A stretch of DNA of 64,000 nt from Halolamina sp. CBA1230 (GCF_002025255.2 NZ_CP054587.1:1116001-1180000); one strand, 5' to 3'; counted from the first letter of the stretch, positions 27,336-35,851 are shown. Numbers and translations: made by a program. The notes: generated by a model not told the origin, from the sequence alone.

Positions 27336-28573
27336 CAGTTCTGCCCGTCCCGGTCCTCGTTCGACTCCTCGGCGGGCTGCTGGTCGGTCGCCTCACGCTG
27401 GCCGGCGTCGCGGTCGGCGGCCTCCGCGGGAGGCTCGTCGGTCTCCTCCTGCTGGTCGGCGTCGCGGCCGGCGGCCTCCGCGGGCTGCCGGTCCGTCTCC
27501 TCGCGCTCGGCGGGGTCGCGTCCGGCCATCTCCGCCGGGCGCCGCTCGGTCTCGTCGGCCTCGGTCGCGTAGCGGCCGGCCTCCTCGGCGGGCGTGACGT
27601 TCGCGTCGTCCGTCTCGAGCCCGTGTGCCCACTCGGCCGGCGTGTCAGCGTCGGGGGCGGGCCCCTCGGCCTCGGGTCGCTCCCGCCGGGCGATGTCGTC
27701 GGGCGTCGTCGCCCGCTCGGGGTCGATGGACTCGTCGTACGTGCTCGATCGGTCGGGGTCGACCGACTCCGACCGGCGGATCGTCGGGGAGTCCTTCTCG
27801 GGGTCGAACTGCTGGTCGGCGTGCTCGACGCCCGCCAGATCGCGAAGCTGCTCCTCGGACATGCCGGCGTTCGTGGCCCCCCCGGCGCCGGCGACGGCGA
27901 CGCCGCTGGTGACGATAGCGCGGATCCCCTCCTCGACGGTCATGTCGACGTCCATCACGCGGTCGGCGGGCATGTGGACCAGATGCCCGCCCATCACGGG
28001 GTTGGGCGCGAGCGGGAGAAACAGCGTGAGCATCTCGGCGTGGCCCGCCGGGTCGGCGAGCGCCGAGGGCGTCTCAGTGGTGACAAAGCCCAGCGTGTAC
28101 GCCCCCTCGTGGGGGAACTCCACCAGCTTCACCTCGCGGAAGCTCTGGGTGTCCGACTCCAGCATCACGTCGCTCATCTGCCGGAACGACTCGTAGACGC
28201 CGCCGACAGCGGGGATCTGGGAGATGAAGTAGTCGAAGTAGTCGACCGCGCGCTCGCCCCACTTGGTGGTGTTCGTGAATATCCCCACCACCATGACGAC
28301 CGCGAGCAGGATCACTGGCGTGGCCAGCTGGATCACGAACACGCCGACCGGGATGTCGCCGATGACGGGGAGGTTCACCTGACTGTCTACCTCGACGATC
28401 CCCTGGGCGAACAGCGAGAGGTAGTTGTAGACGTACTGGAACGCGATCGCGAGGACGACGATCGTGACCAGCATCGGCACGACGACCGCGAGCCCGGTGA
28501 CGAACGACTCGCGAAGCGTCTCGCGGGTCGACTTCCGGACGCGCTGGTCCATCCGCATCTCCGACTCGTCCAT
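27335..28573 (-). CDS. DUF502 membrane protein with repeat tail
   Basis: The 412-residue protein has two parts. Residues 15-230 match DUF502: basic N terminus, two membrane helices (about 27-48 and 76-99), then the conserved WGERAVDYFDYFISQIPAVG and the PNPVMGGHLVHMP segment. Residues 323-412 are five 18-residue repeats containing PAE and AGR, acidic and probably disordered in the cytoplasm. DUF502 function is unknown; plant and bacterial members are membrane proteins. The tail is not part of the family and looks like a recent expansion. It is coupled to archease. Confidence 0.85.
   Translation of the reverse strand: MDESEMRMDQRVRKSTRETLRESFVTGLAVVVPMLVTIVVLAIAFQYVYNYLSLFAQGIVEVDSQVNLPVIGDIPVGVFVIQLATPVILLAVVMVVGIFTNTTKWGERAVDYFDYFISQIPAVGGVYESFRQMSDVMLESDTQSFREVKLVEFPHEGAYTLGFVTTETPSALADPAGHAEMLTLFLPLAPNPVMGGHLVHMPADRVMDVDMTVEEGIRAIVTSGVAVAGAGGATNAGMSEEQLRDLAGVEHADQQFDPEKDSPTIRRSESVDPDRSSTYDESIDPERATTPDDIARRERPEAEGPAPDADTPAEWAHGLETDDANVTPAEEAGRYATEADETERRPAEMAGRDPAEREETDRQPAEAAGRDADQQEETDEPPAEAADRDAGQREATDQQPAEESNEDRDGQN
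27338..27607 (-). repeat. five 54-bp tandem repeats in the DUF502 gene
   Basis: The repeats encode 18-residue units: residues 323-340, 341-358, 359-376, 377-394 and 395-412. The common pattern is x-T-[E/D]-x-x-P-A-E-x-A-G-R-D-x-x-x-x-E. The middle three units are most alike; the first and last are degenerate. The array ends exactly at the stop codon. Confidence 0.85.
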
Positions 28574-28688
28574 TCGTCCCGACCAACGCAGTGACCCCCG
28601 CTAAAGCCTTCGGCCTCGCACGCGAGCGTTCACTGTCGGTGGTAGATCGCCCACCACGCTTTCACACCCGCCCCGCGAACCCGCAGGT

Positions 28689-28763
28689 ATGGCCGCGGTA
28701 GACGGACTGCTGATCGGTATCGTCAGCCTGCTCGTCGACGCGCTCGGCATCCCCGAGATCTGA
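28689..28763 (+). CDS. candidate 24-residue hydrophobic microprotein
   Basis: An ATG at 28689 opens 24 codons encoding MAAVDGLLIGIVSLLVDALG followed by IPEI and TGA. The product is one short membrane helix with an acidic end. It lies in the divergent gap between DUF502 and a Usp gene, just upstream of the Usp promoter. The frame is short enough to arise by chance, so it is a candidate only. Confidence 0.3.
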   Translation: MAAVDGLLIGIVSLLVDALGIPEI

Positions 28764-28802
28764 GGGCGAGCGTTTATTTCGGTTCGCGCCCCCTGCAGAG
28801 GC

Positions 28803-29231
28803 ATGTACCGCCGAATACTGATCCCCACCGACGGGAGCGACCCCAGCTACCTCGCCGCCGAGGAGGCGCTGGACCTCGCGGAACTGTTCGACGCGACCGT
28901 CGACGCACTGTTCGTCGTCGAGCAGTCCGGGCCCAGCGGCCACTGGGACTTCGAGGTCGAGAAACAGGAGGAAGTCGGCGAGGCGGCGCTGGACAGAGTG
29001 GCCGAACTGGCCGCCGAACGCGGCGTCTCCGTCGACCGCCACCTCCGCCGGGGGAGCCCCGCCGAGGAGATCGTCGACGCGGCCGGCGACTACGGGACGG
29101 AGCTGATCGTCATGGGGACCCAGGGCCGGACCGGCTTCTCGCGCATCGCCACCGCCGGCAGCACGACCGAGCGAGTGGTCCGACTGACCGAGATCCCGAC
29201 GCTCGTCGTCGGCGGTGCGGGGGAGGACTGA
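28803..29231 (+). CDS. universal stress protein UspA family
   Basis: The 142-residue single Usp domain starts RILIPTDGSDPSYLAAEEAL. The nucleotide-binding signature is GTQGRTGFSRIATAGSTTERVV. GTTTATTTCGG about 30 bases before the ATG at 28803 is a clear TATA-type element. It has its own promoter and no evident operon partner. Confidence 0.92.
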   Translation: MYRRILIPTDGSDPSYLAAEEALDLAELFDATVDALFVVEQSGPSGHWDFEVEKQEEVGEAALDRVAELAAERGVSVDRHLRRGSPAEEIVDAAGDYGTELIVMGTQGRTGFSRIATAGSTTERVVRLTEIPTLVVGGAGED

Positions 29232-29252
29232 GGAGGAACGTGTGCGGCGCCG

Positions 29253-29483
29253 TCAGGCGGTCGCGTCGACGACGACCATCAGGCCGACGATAACCGTGAA
29301 GGCCCCGCCGACGAAGCCGACCAGTGCGGCGTTCTCGTCCATCTCGATATCTTCGGGCTCTCGGGTCGTCCCCCAGGACTTCATCCACCGATTGAGCCAG
29401 TCGACGATCGGGTGGTCGATCGCCAGGAGGGCACCGCCGAGGACCATGAACACGCCGAACGCGAGCTGTCCGAACTCGACCAT
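29253..29483 (-). CDS. small two-helix membrane protein
   Basis: The 76-residue protein has membrane helices at about residues 6-24 and 53-72, joined by an acidic loop (WGTTREPEDIEMDENAA). It has no assigned function. It is convergent with the Usp gene at 28803, with the 70-bp repeat array starting about 70 bases upstream of its start codon. Confidence 0.72.
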   Translation of the reverse strand: MVEFGQLAFGVFMVLGGALLAIDHPIVDWLNRWMKSWGTTREPEDIEMDENAALVGFVGGAFTVIVGLMVVVDATA

Positions 29484-29552
29484 GGCGGGGTGACAGTGGC
29501 GGCGCTATTAGTTCTGTTCGTGCGCTAACCGGCCGGTGGTCTGCGACGACAC

Positions 29553-29824
29553 GACCACGGCAACACGCTCCGTCGTCGCGGAACGGAGTCCGCGACAGGT
29601 CACGAGCCGTGGTCGGCAACATGACCACGGCAACGCGCTCCGTGCGAGCGACAGGGCGTCGCTCGCTGGTCACCAGCCGTGGTCGGCAACACGACCACGG
29701 CAACACGCTCCATCGTCGCGGAACGGAATCCGCGACAGGTCGCCAGCCGTGGTCGGCGACACGACCACGGCAACACGCTCCGTGCGAGCGACAGAGCGTC
29801 GCTCGCTGGTCACGAGCCGTGGTC
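29553..29824. repeat. four-copy 70-bp nested-palindrome array
   Basis: Units start at 29553, 29623, 29693 and 29763, exactly 70 bases apart. Each begins GACCACGGC and ends GCCGTGGTC 62 bases later, so each folds into a long hairpin followed by an 8-base spacer. Units 1 and 3 contain an inner stem GTCGCGGA...TCCGCGAC; units 2 and 4 contain GCGAGCGAC...GTCGCTCGC. The order A-B-A-B shows duplication of a 140-bp pair. It fills the gap between two genes and ends eight bases before the Usp stop codon. Confidence 0.92.
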
Positions 29825-29831
29825 GGTGGCG

Positions 29832-30272
29832 CTACCGGACGACGGTCACCGGGATCGGCGACTCGCGGACCACCTTCTCGGCGACGCTACCGAGCAGCAT
29901 CCGCGAGACGCCGGTGCGGCCGTGGCTGCCGACCACGAGGTGGTCGTACTGGGCTGCGTCGACGTCGTCGCTGTCGCCGCCCGCGACGTTGACGATGGTC
30001 TGTGGCGGGCGCCCCACCGCCGTCTCGGTCCGGAACTCGATCCCGTACGCCTCGTCGGCCTCCGCGAACAGCTCCTCGGCGTCCGCCTTCGCCTGCTCGA
30101 ACCACTCCTCGCCGCCGCTGGGGATGCCGACGCCGGCGCTGTAGCCGGCCTCGACTGGGTTGATGACGTACAGCAGCGTGATGTCGTGGTCGCCCCACTC
30201 CTCGACCGCGAACTCCAGTGCCTCCTCGGCCTGTGGCGTCCCGTCGTACGCGACGAGTATGCGCTTGGTCAT
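29832..30272 (-). CDS. universal stress protein UspA family
   Basis: The 146-residue Usp domain starts [20 protein letters not shown], and its ATP-binding signature is [21 protein letters not shown]. It has a longer loop near residue 50 ([17 protein letters not shown]) than the other two Usp proteins here. The gene is framed by the 70-bp array at its 3' end and a degenerate repeat unit upstream of its 5' end. Confidence 0.92.
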   Translation of the reverse strand: MTKRILVAYDGTPQAEEALEFAVEEWGDHDITLLYVINPVEAGYSAGVGIPSGGEEWFEQAKADAEELFAEADEAYGIEFRTETAVGRPPQTIVNVAGGDSDDVDAAQYDHLVVGSHGRTGVSRMLLGSVAEKVVRESPIPVTVVR

Positions 30273-30348
30273 GGGTAGGGGTTCGGCGGCATCCGTGAAA
30301 AGCGAGGTGGCGGATTCGGCGGCAACTGATCCGCGTTCGGTGCTCACG

Positions 30349-30411
30349 ATCACGGCAACACGCTCCGAGCGCCAATCCCTCGATCGGCGCAGGTCGCGAG
30401 CCGTGACTGGC
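30349..30411. repeat. degenerate unit of the 70-bp repeat family
   Basis: GATCACGGCAACACGCTCC matches the start of the array units, and GCGAGCCGTGAC matches their end, with a diverged centre (GAGCGCCAATCCCTCGATCGGCGC). It lies upstream of the Usp gene at 29832, beyond its start codon. Confidence 0.7.
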
Positions 30412-30437
30412 GTTACTCCCCGTGCCTCGTCACACAT

Positions 30438-30498
30438 CGCCACGGCGTTGGTTCGGCGCTCGCGACACGAGGTCGCTTCGCGCTCACTCGCCGTGGCG
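30438..30498. repeat. hairpin unit overlapping the herA stop codon
   Basis: CGCCACGGCG at 30438-30447 pairs perfectly with CGCCGTGGCG at 30489-30498. Spacing (61 bases) and core sequence are close to the 70-bp array units. The right arm encodes the final Thr-Arg-His-Gly-Glu region of HerA, and the stop codon is at 30484-30486. Confidence 0.7.
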
Positions 30499-32307
30499 AG
30501 TAACACACTCGCTCAGCCCGATCAACTCTACCGGCTCGGAGTTGTCGGGCGAGTACACCACCATCTGGCCCTTCTCCATGTACGGCACCTTCTGGGCCAG
30601 TTCCGTCGGGATGTTGACCGACGAGATCGCGTCCTCGTCGCCGAGGTTCAGCACGACCTTCGTGTTCACCTGCTTGAACACCGGCTCCGCGATGTCCTGT
30701 GGGTCCTGCGTGATCAGGAACAGCCCCAGGCGCTCCTTCCGGCCCTGCTTTGCGGCCTCGGTGAACTTCTGGACCACTTTCTGGGCCTGCACGTTGTCGG
30801 CGTCCGAGAGGAAGTTGTGCGCCTCGTCCATCCCCAGCACCAGCGGCGTCTCCTTGATGCGCTCGCTGTTCGGGGAGTTCGAGAGCTTGTCGTCGACGAG
30901 CAGCGAGGAGACCGCGAGCACGAACATCTCCTTCGCCCGCGAGGTCGAGAGGTGGTACGTCGGCACGACTGTCAGCCCGCCCGGGCGGACGAGTTCGTGA
31001 TCGAGCTCCGTGATCGGCCGCGCGTCCTGGTCGAAGATGCCCGAGGGGATCCCGCGGACGCGGCGCTTCACGGCGTCGTAAGTGGCCTCGTGAACGCGCC
31101 CGGACTCGTGGAGCTCCTCCTTCAGTCCGGGGTCGTCGAGGAACGTGAGGAACTGCTCGTACGTACCGTCGTCCCCGTAGTCGTCGAAGAACCGGTTCAG
31201 CAGCCGAAGCAGCGCGGGGTACTGGTTGTCGTTCAGCCCGCCGCCGGCGACCAGCCACGGCATGTCGTACTCGTTCACGACCGAGAACGGGACGGTGAAC
31301 CGCACCTGTTCGGCGCGGTGGCTCTCGCCGCCGTAGCTCACGCCGTCCTCGACGGGCACGAGCGCGATCGTGTCGTCGTGGCCGCCGTGGGCGATCCCCT
31401 CGCGGTCGAGTTTGCGGGCGAACTCGTCGCCCATCCCGGGGTTGTCGTCGTGCATCTGGGCGTACTCGTCCTGCGGGTCGAACTGCACGACTGCGGGCGA
31501 GACCTCCCGCCCGTCGTCCATGGGGTACGTCCGGTCCTCGTCGAGATACTGCCGGAGGACGTTCTTGGACGCGTGTGTCTTCCCCGATCCCGTGCCGCCG
31601 GCCACGAGCGTGTGCCGGAACACGAGCGGATCGCCGTCGGCGTACTCGTCCTTCACGCGGTAGTCGACCGTCGGCGGCTCCGCGGCGGTGCGGACCTTCT
31701 CACCCCCGACGGAGAGGTGGCCCAAGAAGACGCCGTCGCCGGGGATCTTCAGCCCGGTTTTGATCTGCTCCTCGTCGGACGCCTCGCGGGCGAGCGCGCC
31801 GGGTTTGGGCACGCGGTCAGTCATCCGGCGCTTGAGTTCGCCGCCCTCCTCGTAGATCACGGCCACGGGTTCGAGTTCGGCCATGAACTTGTAGTCGCGC
31901 TCCTCGAACTCCTCGCGGCGCATCTGCCGGCGGGCGTGAATCTCGGTGGCGTCGTCGGACTGGAACTCCTGGGCGTACTCCAGCGCGGCGATCGAGCAGA
32001 ACAGCGCCTCGTCGTCGGGGTAGGGGACGAGCAGGTAGCTCCCCAGCCGGACGGAGTCGCGGTTCCCGGTGGTGATAAAGGCCCGCAGCGTCGTCTCGTC
32101 GCCGTCCTGGGAGACCCGCAGCCCCTGCGAGACCGAGACGGTTCCCAGCCCCTCGTCGGCGCCCGCCGTCTCGGCGCCGTAGCGCTCGAAGTCGGCCGCG
32201 TCCTCGCTCCCTTGGGCCTCGTCAGTCTCCGTGGCCGCGTCGGTTTCGCCGTCCCCCGCCTTCTCGGCGTAGTCGGTGAAATCGCCGAGATCGCCCGAGT
32301 CGCTCAT
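30484..32307 (-). CDS. herA: HerA-type bipolar DNA helicase/translocase
   Basis: The 607-residue ATPase works with NurA in DNA end resection. An acidic N-terminal extension of about 45 residues precedes the HAS barrel-like region. The Walker A motif is GGTGSGKT with Lys243, and Walker B is [11 protein letters not shown] with Asp494 and Glu495. [14 protein letters not shown] follows as a sensor, and an arginine-finger region lies near the C terminus. The ATG at 32307 is chosen; an alternative at 32334 would add nine residues. NurA is encoded about 1 kb upstream on the same strand but is separated by a reversed small gene and a repeat element. Confidence 0.9.
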   Translation of the reverse strand: MSDSGDLGDFTDYAEKAGDGETDAATETDEAQGSEDAADFERYGAETAGADEGLGTVSVSQGLRVSQDGDETTLRAFITTGNRDSVRLGSYLLVPYPDDEALFCSIAALEYAQEFQSDDATEIHARRQMRREEFEERDYKFMAELEPVAVIYEEGGELKRRMTDRVPKPGALAREASDEEQIKTGLKIPGDGVFLGHLSVGGEKVRTAAEPPTVDYRVKDEYADGDPLVFRHTLVAGGTGSGKTHASKNVLRQYLDEDRTYPMDDGREVSPAVVQFDPQDEYAQMHDDNPGMGDEFARKLDREGIAHGGHDDTIALVPVEDGVSYGGESHRAEQVRFTVPFSVVNEYDMPWLVAGGGLNDNQYPALLRLLNRFFDDYGDDGTYEQFLTFLDDPGLKEELHESGRVHEATYDAVKRRVRGIPSGIFDQDARPITELDHELVRPGGLTVVPTYHLSTSRAKEMFVLAVSSLLVDDKLSNSPNSERIKETPLVLGMDEAHNFLSDADNVQAQKVVQKFTEAAKQGRKERLGLFLITQDPQDIAEPVFKQVNTKVVLNLGDEDAISSVNIPTELAQKVPYMEKGQMVVYSPDNSEPVELIGLSECVTRHGE

Positions 32308-32415
32308 GTCCCGGAGGTGGGCGGCTCCCGCCATACGCCTTTCCCTGTGCGCGGCGCTCCCTGCACGGCTCGCCACGGACACCACCCCTAAGAGCGCAGA
32401 CCGAGTACCTTCGGT

Positions 32416-32745
32416 ATGATCCACGTCCACGGCCGCGGCGGGGGGACGACCCTCACGGGGACGGTGTTCGAGCGCGGCGAGGAGCCGCCGTCGTACAAGG
32501 GTGCCCCCGACGAGGACGCCGCCTACGTCTGGGTCTGCGACGCGTTCTACCAGGTCGAGAGCGGCGGCTCGGCCATCGAGATCGACGGCGAGGAGATCCG
32601 GGTGGCGTTCGAGTCGCCGATGCCGCGGGGGTTCGACACCCGCGAGCAGGCGCTCGAAGCGGCGCGAGAGCACATCCGCACGCAGTTCGCCCGGATCGGG
32701 GTCGAGGACGTGGCGATCGACGTGGAGAAGGAGACGCCGGCTTAG
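32416..32745 (+). CDS. uncharacterised haloarchaeal protein between herA and nurA
   Basis: The 109-residue acidic protein reads as alternating strands and one helix (DTREQALEAAREHIRTQFARIG) and starts MIHVHGRGGGTTLTGTVFER. There are no catalytic motifs, cysteines or membrane segments. It is divergent from herA with about 110 bases between them, with GGTACC-rich sequence and a CTTCGG start context. The function is unknown. Its steady place next to herA in other haloarchaea would have to be tested by comparison. Confidence 0.75.
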   Translation: MIHVHGRGGGTTLTGTVFERGEEPPSYKGAPDEDAAYVWVCDAFYQVESGGSAIEIDGEEIRVAFESPMPRGFDTREQALEAAREHIRTQFARIGVEDVAIDVEKETPA

Positions 32746-32865
32746 GGGTTGTTTTGGTGAGTAGTCGGTTTTGTAGTGTTGTCTGAGGGAGAACGGAGGA
32801 GCAGTGGCATCGACCGCGGCACCGCGGAGTTCGCTGTTTCGACTGCGAACAGCACCGCGGAGTGA

Positions 32866-33222
32866 GCATGACCACTGGTGACCGCAACCGCCCCGCACAG
32901 CCCACACGCCTCCCCAACCGATTCAGTCGCTTCGCTCCCTCATCCCTCGCGCTCGGCTCGCACACGGAGGTGCTCGCGCTTCGCGCCGACCGCCACCGCG
33001 GTGCTGTGGCGGTGGACGCGAGGGTTCGCCACCGGTCGGCGAACCCGTGGGGAGGATGGCGCGGCCGACCAGCGCAGGACCGAAGGTCCTGCAGGCTGCA
33101 CGGGCGACTCGCGAGTCGCCCGTGCAACGATGGGAGGCCGCGGGAAACCGAGCGGGGAACGAAGTGACCCGCGAGGAGAGGGGAAGACCATCGCGGTGCT
33201 GTGCGGTCACAAGTGGTCATGC
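32866..33222. mobile_element. MITE-like element with 21-bp terminal inverted repeats and nested palindromes
   Basis: The left end GCATGACCACTGGTGACCGC... (32866-32886) and the complement of the right end (33202-33222) agree at 20 of 21 bases. Inside lie three perfect palindromes: a 25-bp one at 33022-33046 (GGGTTCGCC arms), a 19-bp one at 33074-33092 (GCAGGACC arms) and a 30-bp uninterrupted one at 33097-33126 (centre ACTCGCGAGT). No open frame looks protein-coding. The flanks (32746-32865 and 33223-33367) carry further AACAGC-ACCGCG motifs in both orientations and hold no gene. Confidence 0.65.
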
Positions 33223-33367
33223 TTCGAGATGCTGTTGCGGTCGCGGTCGCTGTTTCAGAAGTCGACGATTGAACTGCTGTTGCTGCCGCGGTCGCTGTTC
33301 CGGAACCAAACAGTCGAAATACGCCTCCCGCCACCGACAATCAAACTCCAACCGCCAAACGAAAAGA

Positions 33368-34630
33368 CTACTCCTCCTCACCCCACCGCAGCCGATCGTA
33401 CGTCGACCGGGACTCGCTGCCGAACGTCTCCTCGAACTTCCGGCGGATCGCGGTCTTCTCGCCGGCGCCGATCTTCGCCAGCTCGTCGGCCTTCCCGATC
33501 GCTTCCGGCGGCCCGCGTTCGGTCGCGACCTCGCTCAGGAGCTGGGTCGTCAGCGCCTCCCGGGTCTCGGGATCCCGGGTGACGGCGTAGGGCGCCTCGA
33601 TCTTGTACGTCACGTCGGTCCGGGGGTCGTAGAGGTAGCAGAACGTCACCTCGTAGCATTCGGGGTCGAGGCGGCGCTCGATCCCCATCGCGTCGCCGTC
33701 GACGGACATCGGCTCGTCCGAGGAGCCCCGCGAGCGGAACCACGAGGTGAACGTGAGATCCGACTCCTTGCGGGCCGCCGCGGGGTCTTCCGCGGTCTCG
33801 TCGATGTCCTGATCACGCTGTTCGAGCAAGCGGGTGAACAGCGCGGCGTCGTCGGTCCACGGCGTCGGCGTCCGGTCCGAGAGCGTCCGGACGATGAAGC
33901 GCGACGTGGGGTTCTTCACGAACCCCGCGAGCGGGACGCCGCGCTCGACGAACTCCTCGACGAGGCGGACGTAGTTCTCCACGATCGCCTGCGGGGCGGC
34001 CTCCTTCGTCGCCTCCGCCAGCGCGGGGTCGCGGGACTCCCAGTTGAACAGGCGCTTGGGGTACAGCGGCCCGTCGAGCAGCAGGAGCTCCTCCACCCTC
34101 TCGGCGTGTTCGAGCGCGTGGGAGGACTCCGCGAGGTACAGCGCGAGCTCGTGGGTCACCTCGTCGGCGAACTGGCTCACCTCCGGCACCTGGAGCACCT
34201 GCTGGCGGCTGTACCCCTCGTCGTAGCGCTGCCAGTCGGTGCCGTACTCCCGGGTCGCGTCGTTGGCGTGGACCGTCGCGACCAGCGAGCGCGAGCGGTG
34301 GAGGTCGAGCGCCGTCGGCGCCGCCGCCATCGCGGCCTGGGCCACGTCGAGCAGCAGCCCGTTCTTGAACCCGGTGGGGTTGAGCGTGCCGGCGTCGAGC
34401 CCGTGGGTCGTGTCGAACGGGCGGTCGGCGAGCGCCACGTCGTCGATCGCCGCCGCGCGGAGGGCAGGCTCGTCGAGCGGTTCGACCACGACGCGGCCGT
34501 CCTCGCGGAGCGGGTCGAGCAGCTCCCACGCCGCCCGCGCGTGGTCGTCGTGGTCGGTGTCGTCGACGGTGCCCGCGATGGAGGCCGCGATGCGGGCGAT
34601 GGTGTCGACGTGGATGGGGTCGAGCGTCAC
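33368..34630 (-). CDS. nurA: NurA-type 5'-3' nuclease
   Basis: The 420-residue protein is the NurA partner of HerA, a manganese-dependent single-strand and 5'-3' exonuclease. Key parts are the acidic LLLDGPLYPK motif near residue 185, the aspartate in DRPFDTTHGLDAG and the VTYKIEAPYAVTRD segment near the C terminus. The start is taken as GTG at 34630 (VTLDPIHVDTIARIA), since this N terminus is standard for haloarchaeal NurA; an upstream frame start at 34675 would add 15 residues. A divergent small membrane protein begins 83 bases away. Confidence 0.87.
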   Translation of the reverse strand: MTLDPIHVDTIARIAASIAGTVDDTDHDDHARAAWELLDPLREDGRVVVEPLDEPALRAAAIDDVALADRPFDTTHGLDAGTLNPTGFKNGLLLDVAQAAMAAAPTALDLHRSRSLVATVHANDATREYGTDWQRYDEGYSRQQVLQVPEVSQFADEVTHELALYLAESSHALEHAERVEELLLLDGPLYPKRLFNWESRDPALAEATKEAAPQAIVENYVRLVEEFVERGVPLAGFVKNPTSRFIVRTLSDRTPTPWTDDAALFTRLLEQRDQDIDETAEDPAAARKESDLTFTSWFRSRGSSDEPMSVDGDAMGIERRLDPECYEVTFCYLYDPRTDVTYKIEAPYAVTRDPETREALTTQLLSEVATERGPPEAIGKADELAKIGAGEKTAIRRKFEETFGSESRSTYDRLRWGEEE

Positions 34631-34713
34631 TGGGCGTCGGTGGGGCGCCCCTCGGGAAAACTCCCTCGCCTGCACACGGAAGAGCGAAGTAACCCCCGAC
34701 CGAACGCCGAGCC

Positions 34714-34920
34714 ATGGTTACGCTGCAGGAGTTCGTGACCCGGATCGTCACCGACATCCCCGAGATGGGACGGCTGTTCGAGGGCGTCGTCACAGGGGAC
34801 CCGCTCTCGGCCGTCTCCGCCGTGATGGGCGCCCTCCTCGTGATCGTCGCCAGCGGCGTGCTGGGCTACCTCGCCTTCGGTGCGACGCTCGACCTGCTCG
34901 GCGCGAGTTCGACGCGGTAG
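34714..34920 (+). CDS. small membrane protein
   Basis: The 68-residue protein has an amphipathic start, VTLQEFVTRIVTDIPEMGRLF. One or two hydrophobic segments (about residues 33-62, including SAVMGALLVIVASGVLGYLAFGA) follow. The function is unknown. It is divergent from nurA. Confidence 0.7.
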   Translation: MVTLQEFVTRIVTDIPEMGRLFEGVVTGDPLSAVSAVMGALLVIVASGVLGYLAFGATLDLLGASSTR

Positions 34921-35055
34921 CTCGCAGCCGATCCGGTCAAACCCTCGTAACGATTGGTTTTCAGCGGGTGCGCTAGATACGACACGGGTAGCAGCCGGAC
35001 ACTACCGCGGAAACTGTTCGCTCCGCGACCGCGGGCAACCCAACGACTAAACCGT

Positions 35056-35073
35056 GTCAACGCCAACGTTGAC
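35056..35073. promoter_or_regulatory. palindromic operator of vapBC
   Basis: GTCAACG-CCAA-CGTTGAC is a perfect inverted repeat with 7-base arms, ending six bases before the vapB ATG. A GACTAAACC stretch just upstream can serve as TATA element. Antitoxin or toxin-antitoxin complexes of this family commonly bind such sites to repress their own operon. Confidence 0.55.
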
Positions 35074-35079
35074 GTAACG

Positions 35080-35340
35080 ATGGCGACCGCCGATGAACAG
35101 ATTCGAGTGAGTGGCCGGGTGAAGCGCATCCTCGACCGGCACCGCGCCGAAGGCGAGAGCTACAACGACGTGCTCGAGCGCGTCCTCGACCGGGAGACGG
35201 GCGGCGACTTCGACGACGGGTTCGGGCGCTGGTCTGACGACGAGGCCGACCGCGTCCGCGAGCAGCGAAGCGAGGCGAAGGAGGAGCGGAAGGCGCGGAT
35301 GCATCGACGGAGCGGCGAGACCGAGGACGCCGACGCATGA
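35080..35340 (+). CDS. VapB-type antitoxin
   Basis: The 86-residue protein has an N-terminal strand and two helices (IRVSGRVKRILDRHRAEGES, then YNDVLERVLD) of the short ribbon- or AbrB-like antitoxin kind used with PIN toxins in haloarchaea. The charged C-terminal tail would wrap the toxin. The stop codon overlaps the toxin start by ATGA. An upstream in-frame start exists, but the palindrome directly before 35080 supports this ATG. Confidence 0.83.
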   Translation: MATADEQIRVSGRVKRILDRHRAEGESYNDVLERVLDRETGGDFDDGFGRWSDDEADRVREQRSEAKEERKARMHRRSGETEDADA

Positions 35341-35738
35341 AGGTCCTCGACGCGAGTTTTCTCATCGACTACTACGACGGCCACCCGGCGACCAAGGAGT
35401 TCTACGAAGCGTATGGTGGCGAGGAGGAGCGGTGGGTGATCCCCGCGCCGGCCTACGCCGAACTGCTGGTCGGCGAAGGGAACCTCCCCGATGGCGATGT
35501 CGAGTCCGCTCGATCCTCGCTCGCGTGGGCCGAGACGCACGCTGTCGATGAGCATACCGCTGTGCTTGCTGGGAAGATCGCGGACGAGATCCCCGCGGAT
35601 GGGCCATTCCTCGACGGTCCCGACGCGATGATCGCAGCTGTCGGGCGCGAGCTCGACGCCCCGGTGGTGTCCCGCGACGGCGACATCACCCACGAGGCGA
35701 CGAAGGACGTCATCGATGTCGAAGAGTATCTCGACTGA
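35337..35738 (+). CDS. VapC-type PIN-domain toxin
   Basis: The 133-residue PIN-domain ribonuclease has acidic residues Asp5 (MKVLDASFLID), Glu42 (PAYAELLVGEG), Asp96 (DGPDAMIAAVG) and Asp114 or Asp116 (SRDGDITH), completing the magnesium site. VapC toxins typically cut tRNA or rRNA loops. It is paired with the antitoxin directly upstream. Confidence 0.92.
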   Translation: MKVLDASFLIDYYDGHPATKEFYEAYGGEEERWVIPAPAYAELLVGEGNLPDGDVESARSSLAWAETHAVDEHTAVLAGKIADEIPADGPFLDGPDAMIAAVGRELDAPVVSRDGDITHEATKDVIDVEEYLD

Positions 35739-35851
35739 CACAGGCTGCCCACGGTGCGGTAAGTACAGGTTGTACACGTATTCACGTAGTGCATGAGTCA
35801 TATCACTACTCTTCTCGCATTAACCCGACTAGACTGTCACGGCTTCCACCA

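Noticed and set aside
29553-29824. CRISPR-like array
   Set aside because: The period is regular, but the whole unit is repeated, not a short repeat with unique spacers. Units are palindromic and alternate in type, and no cas genes are near.
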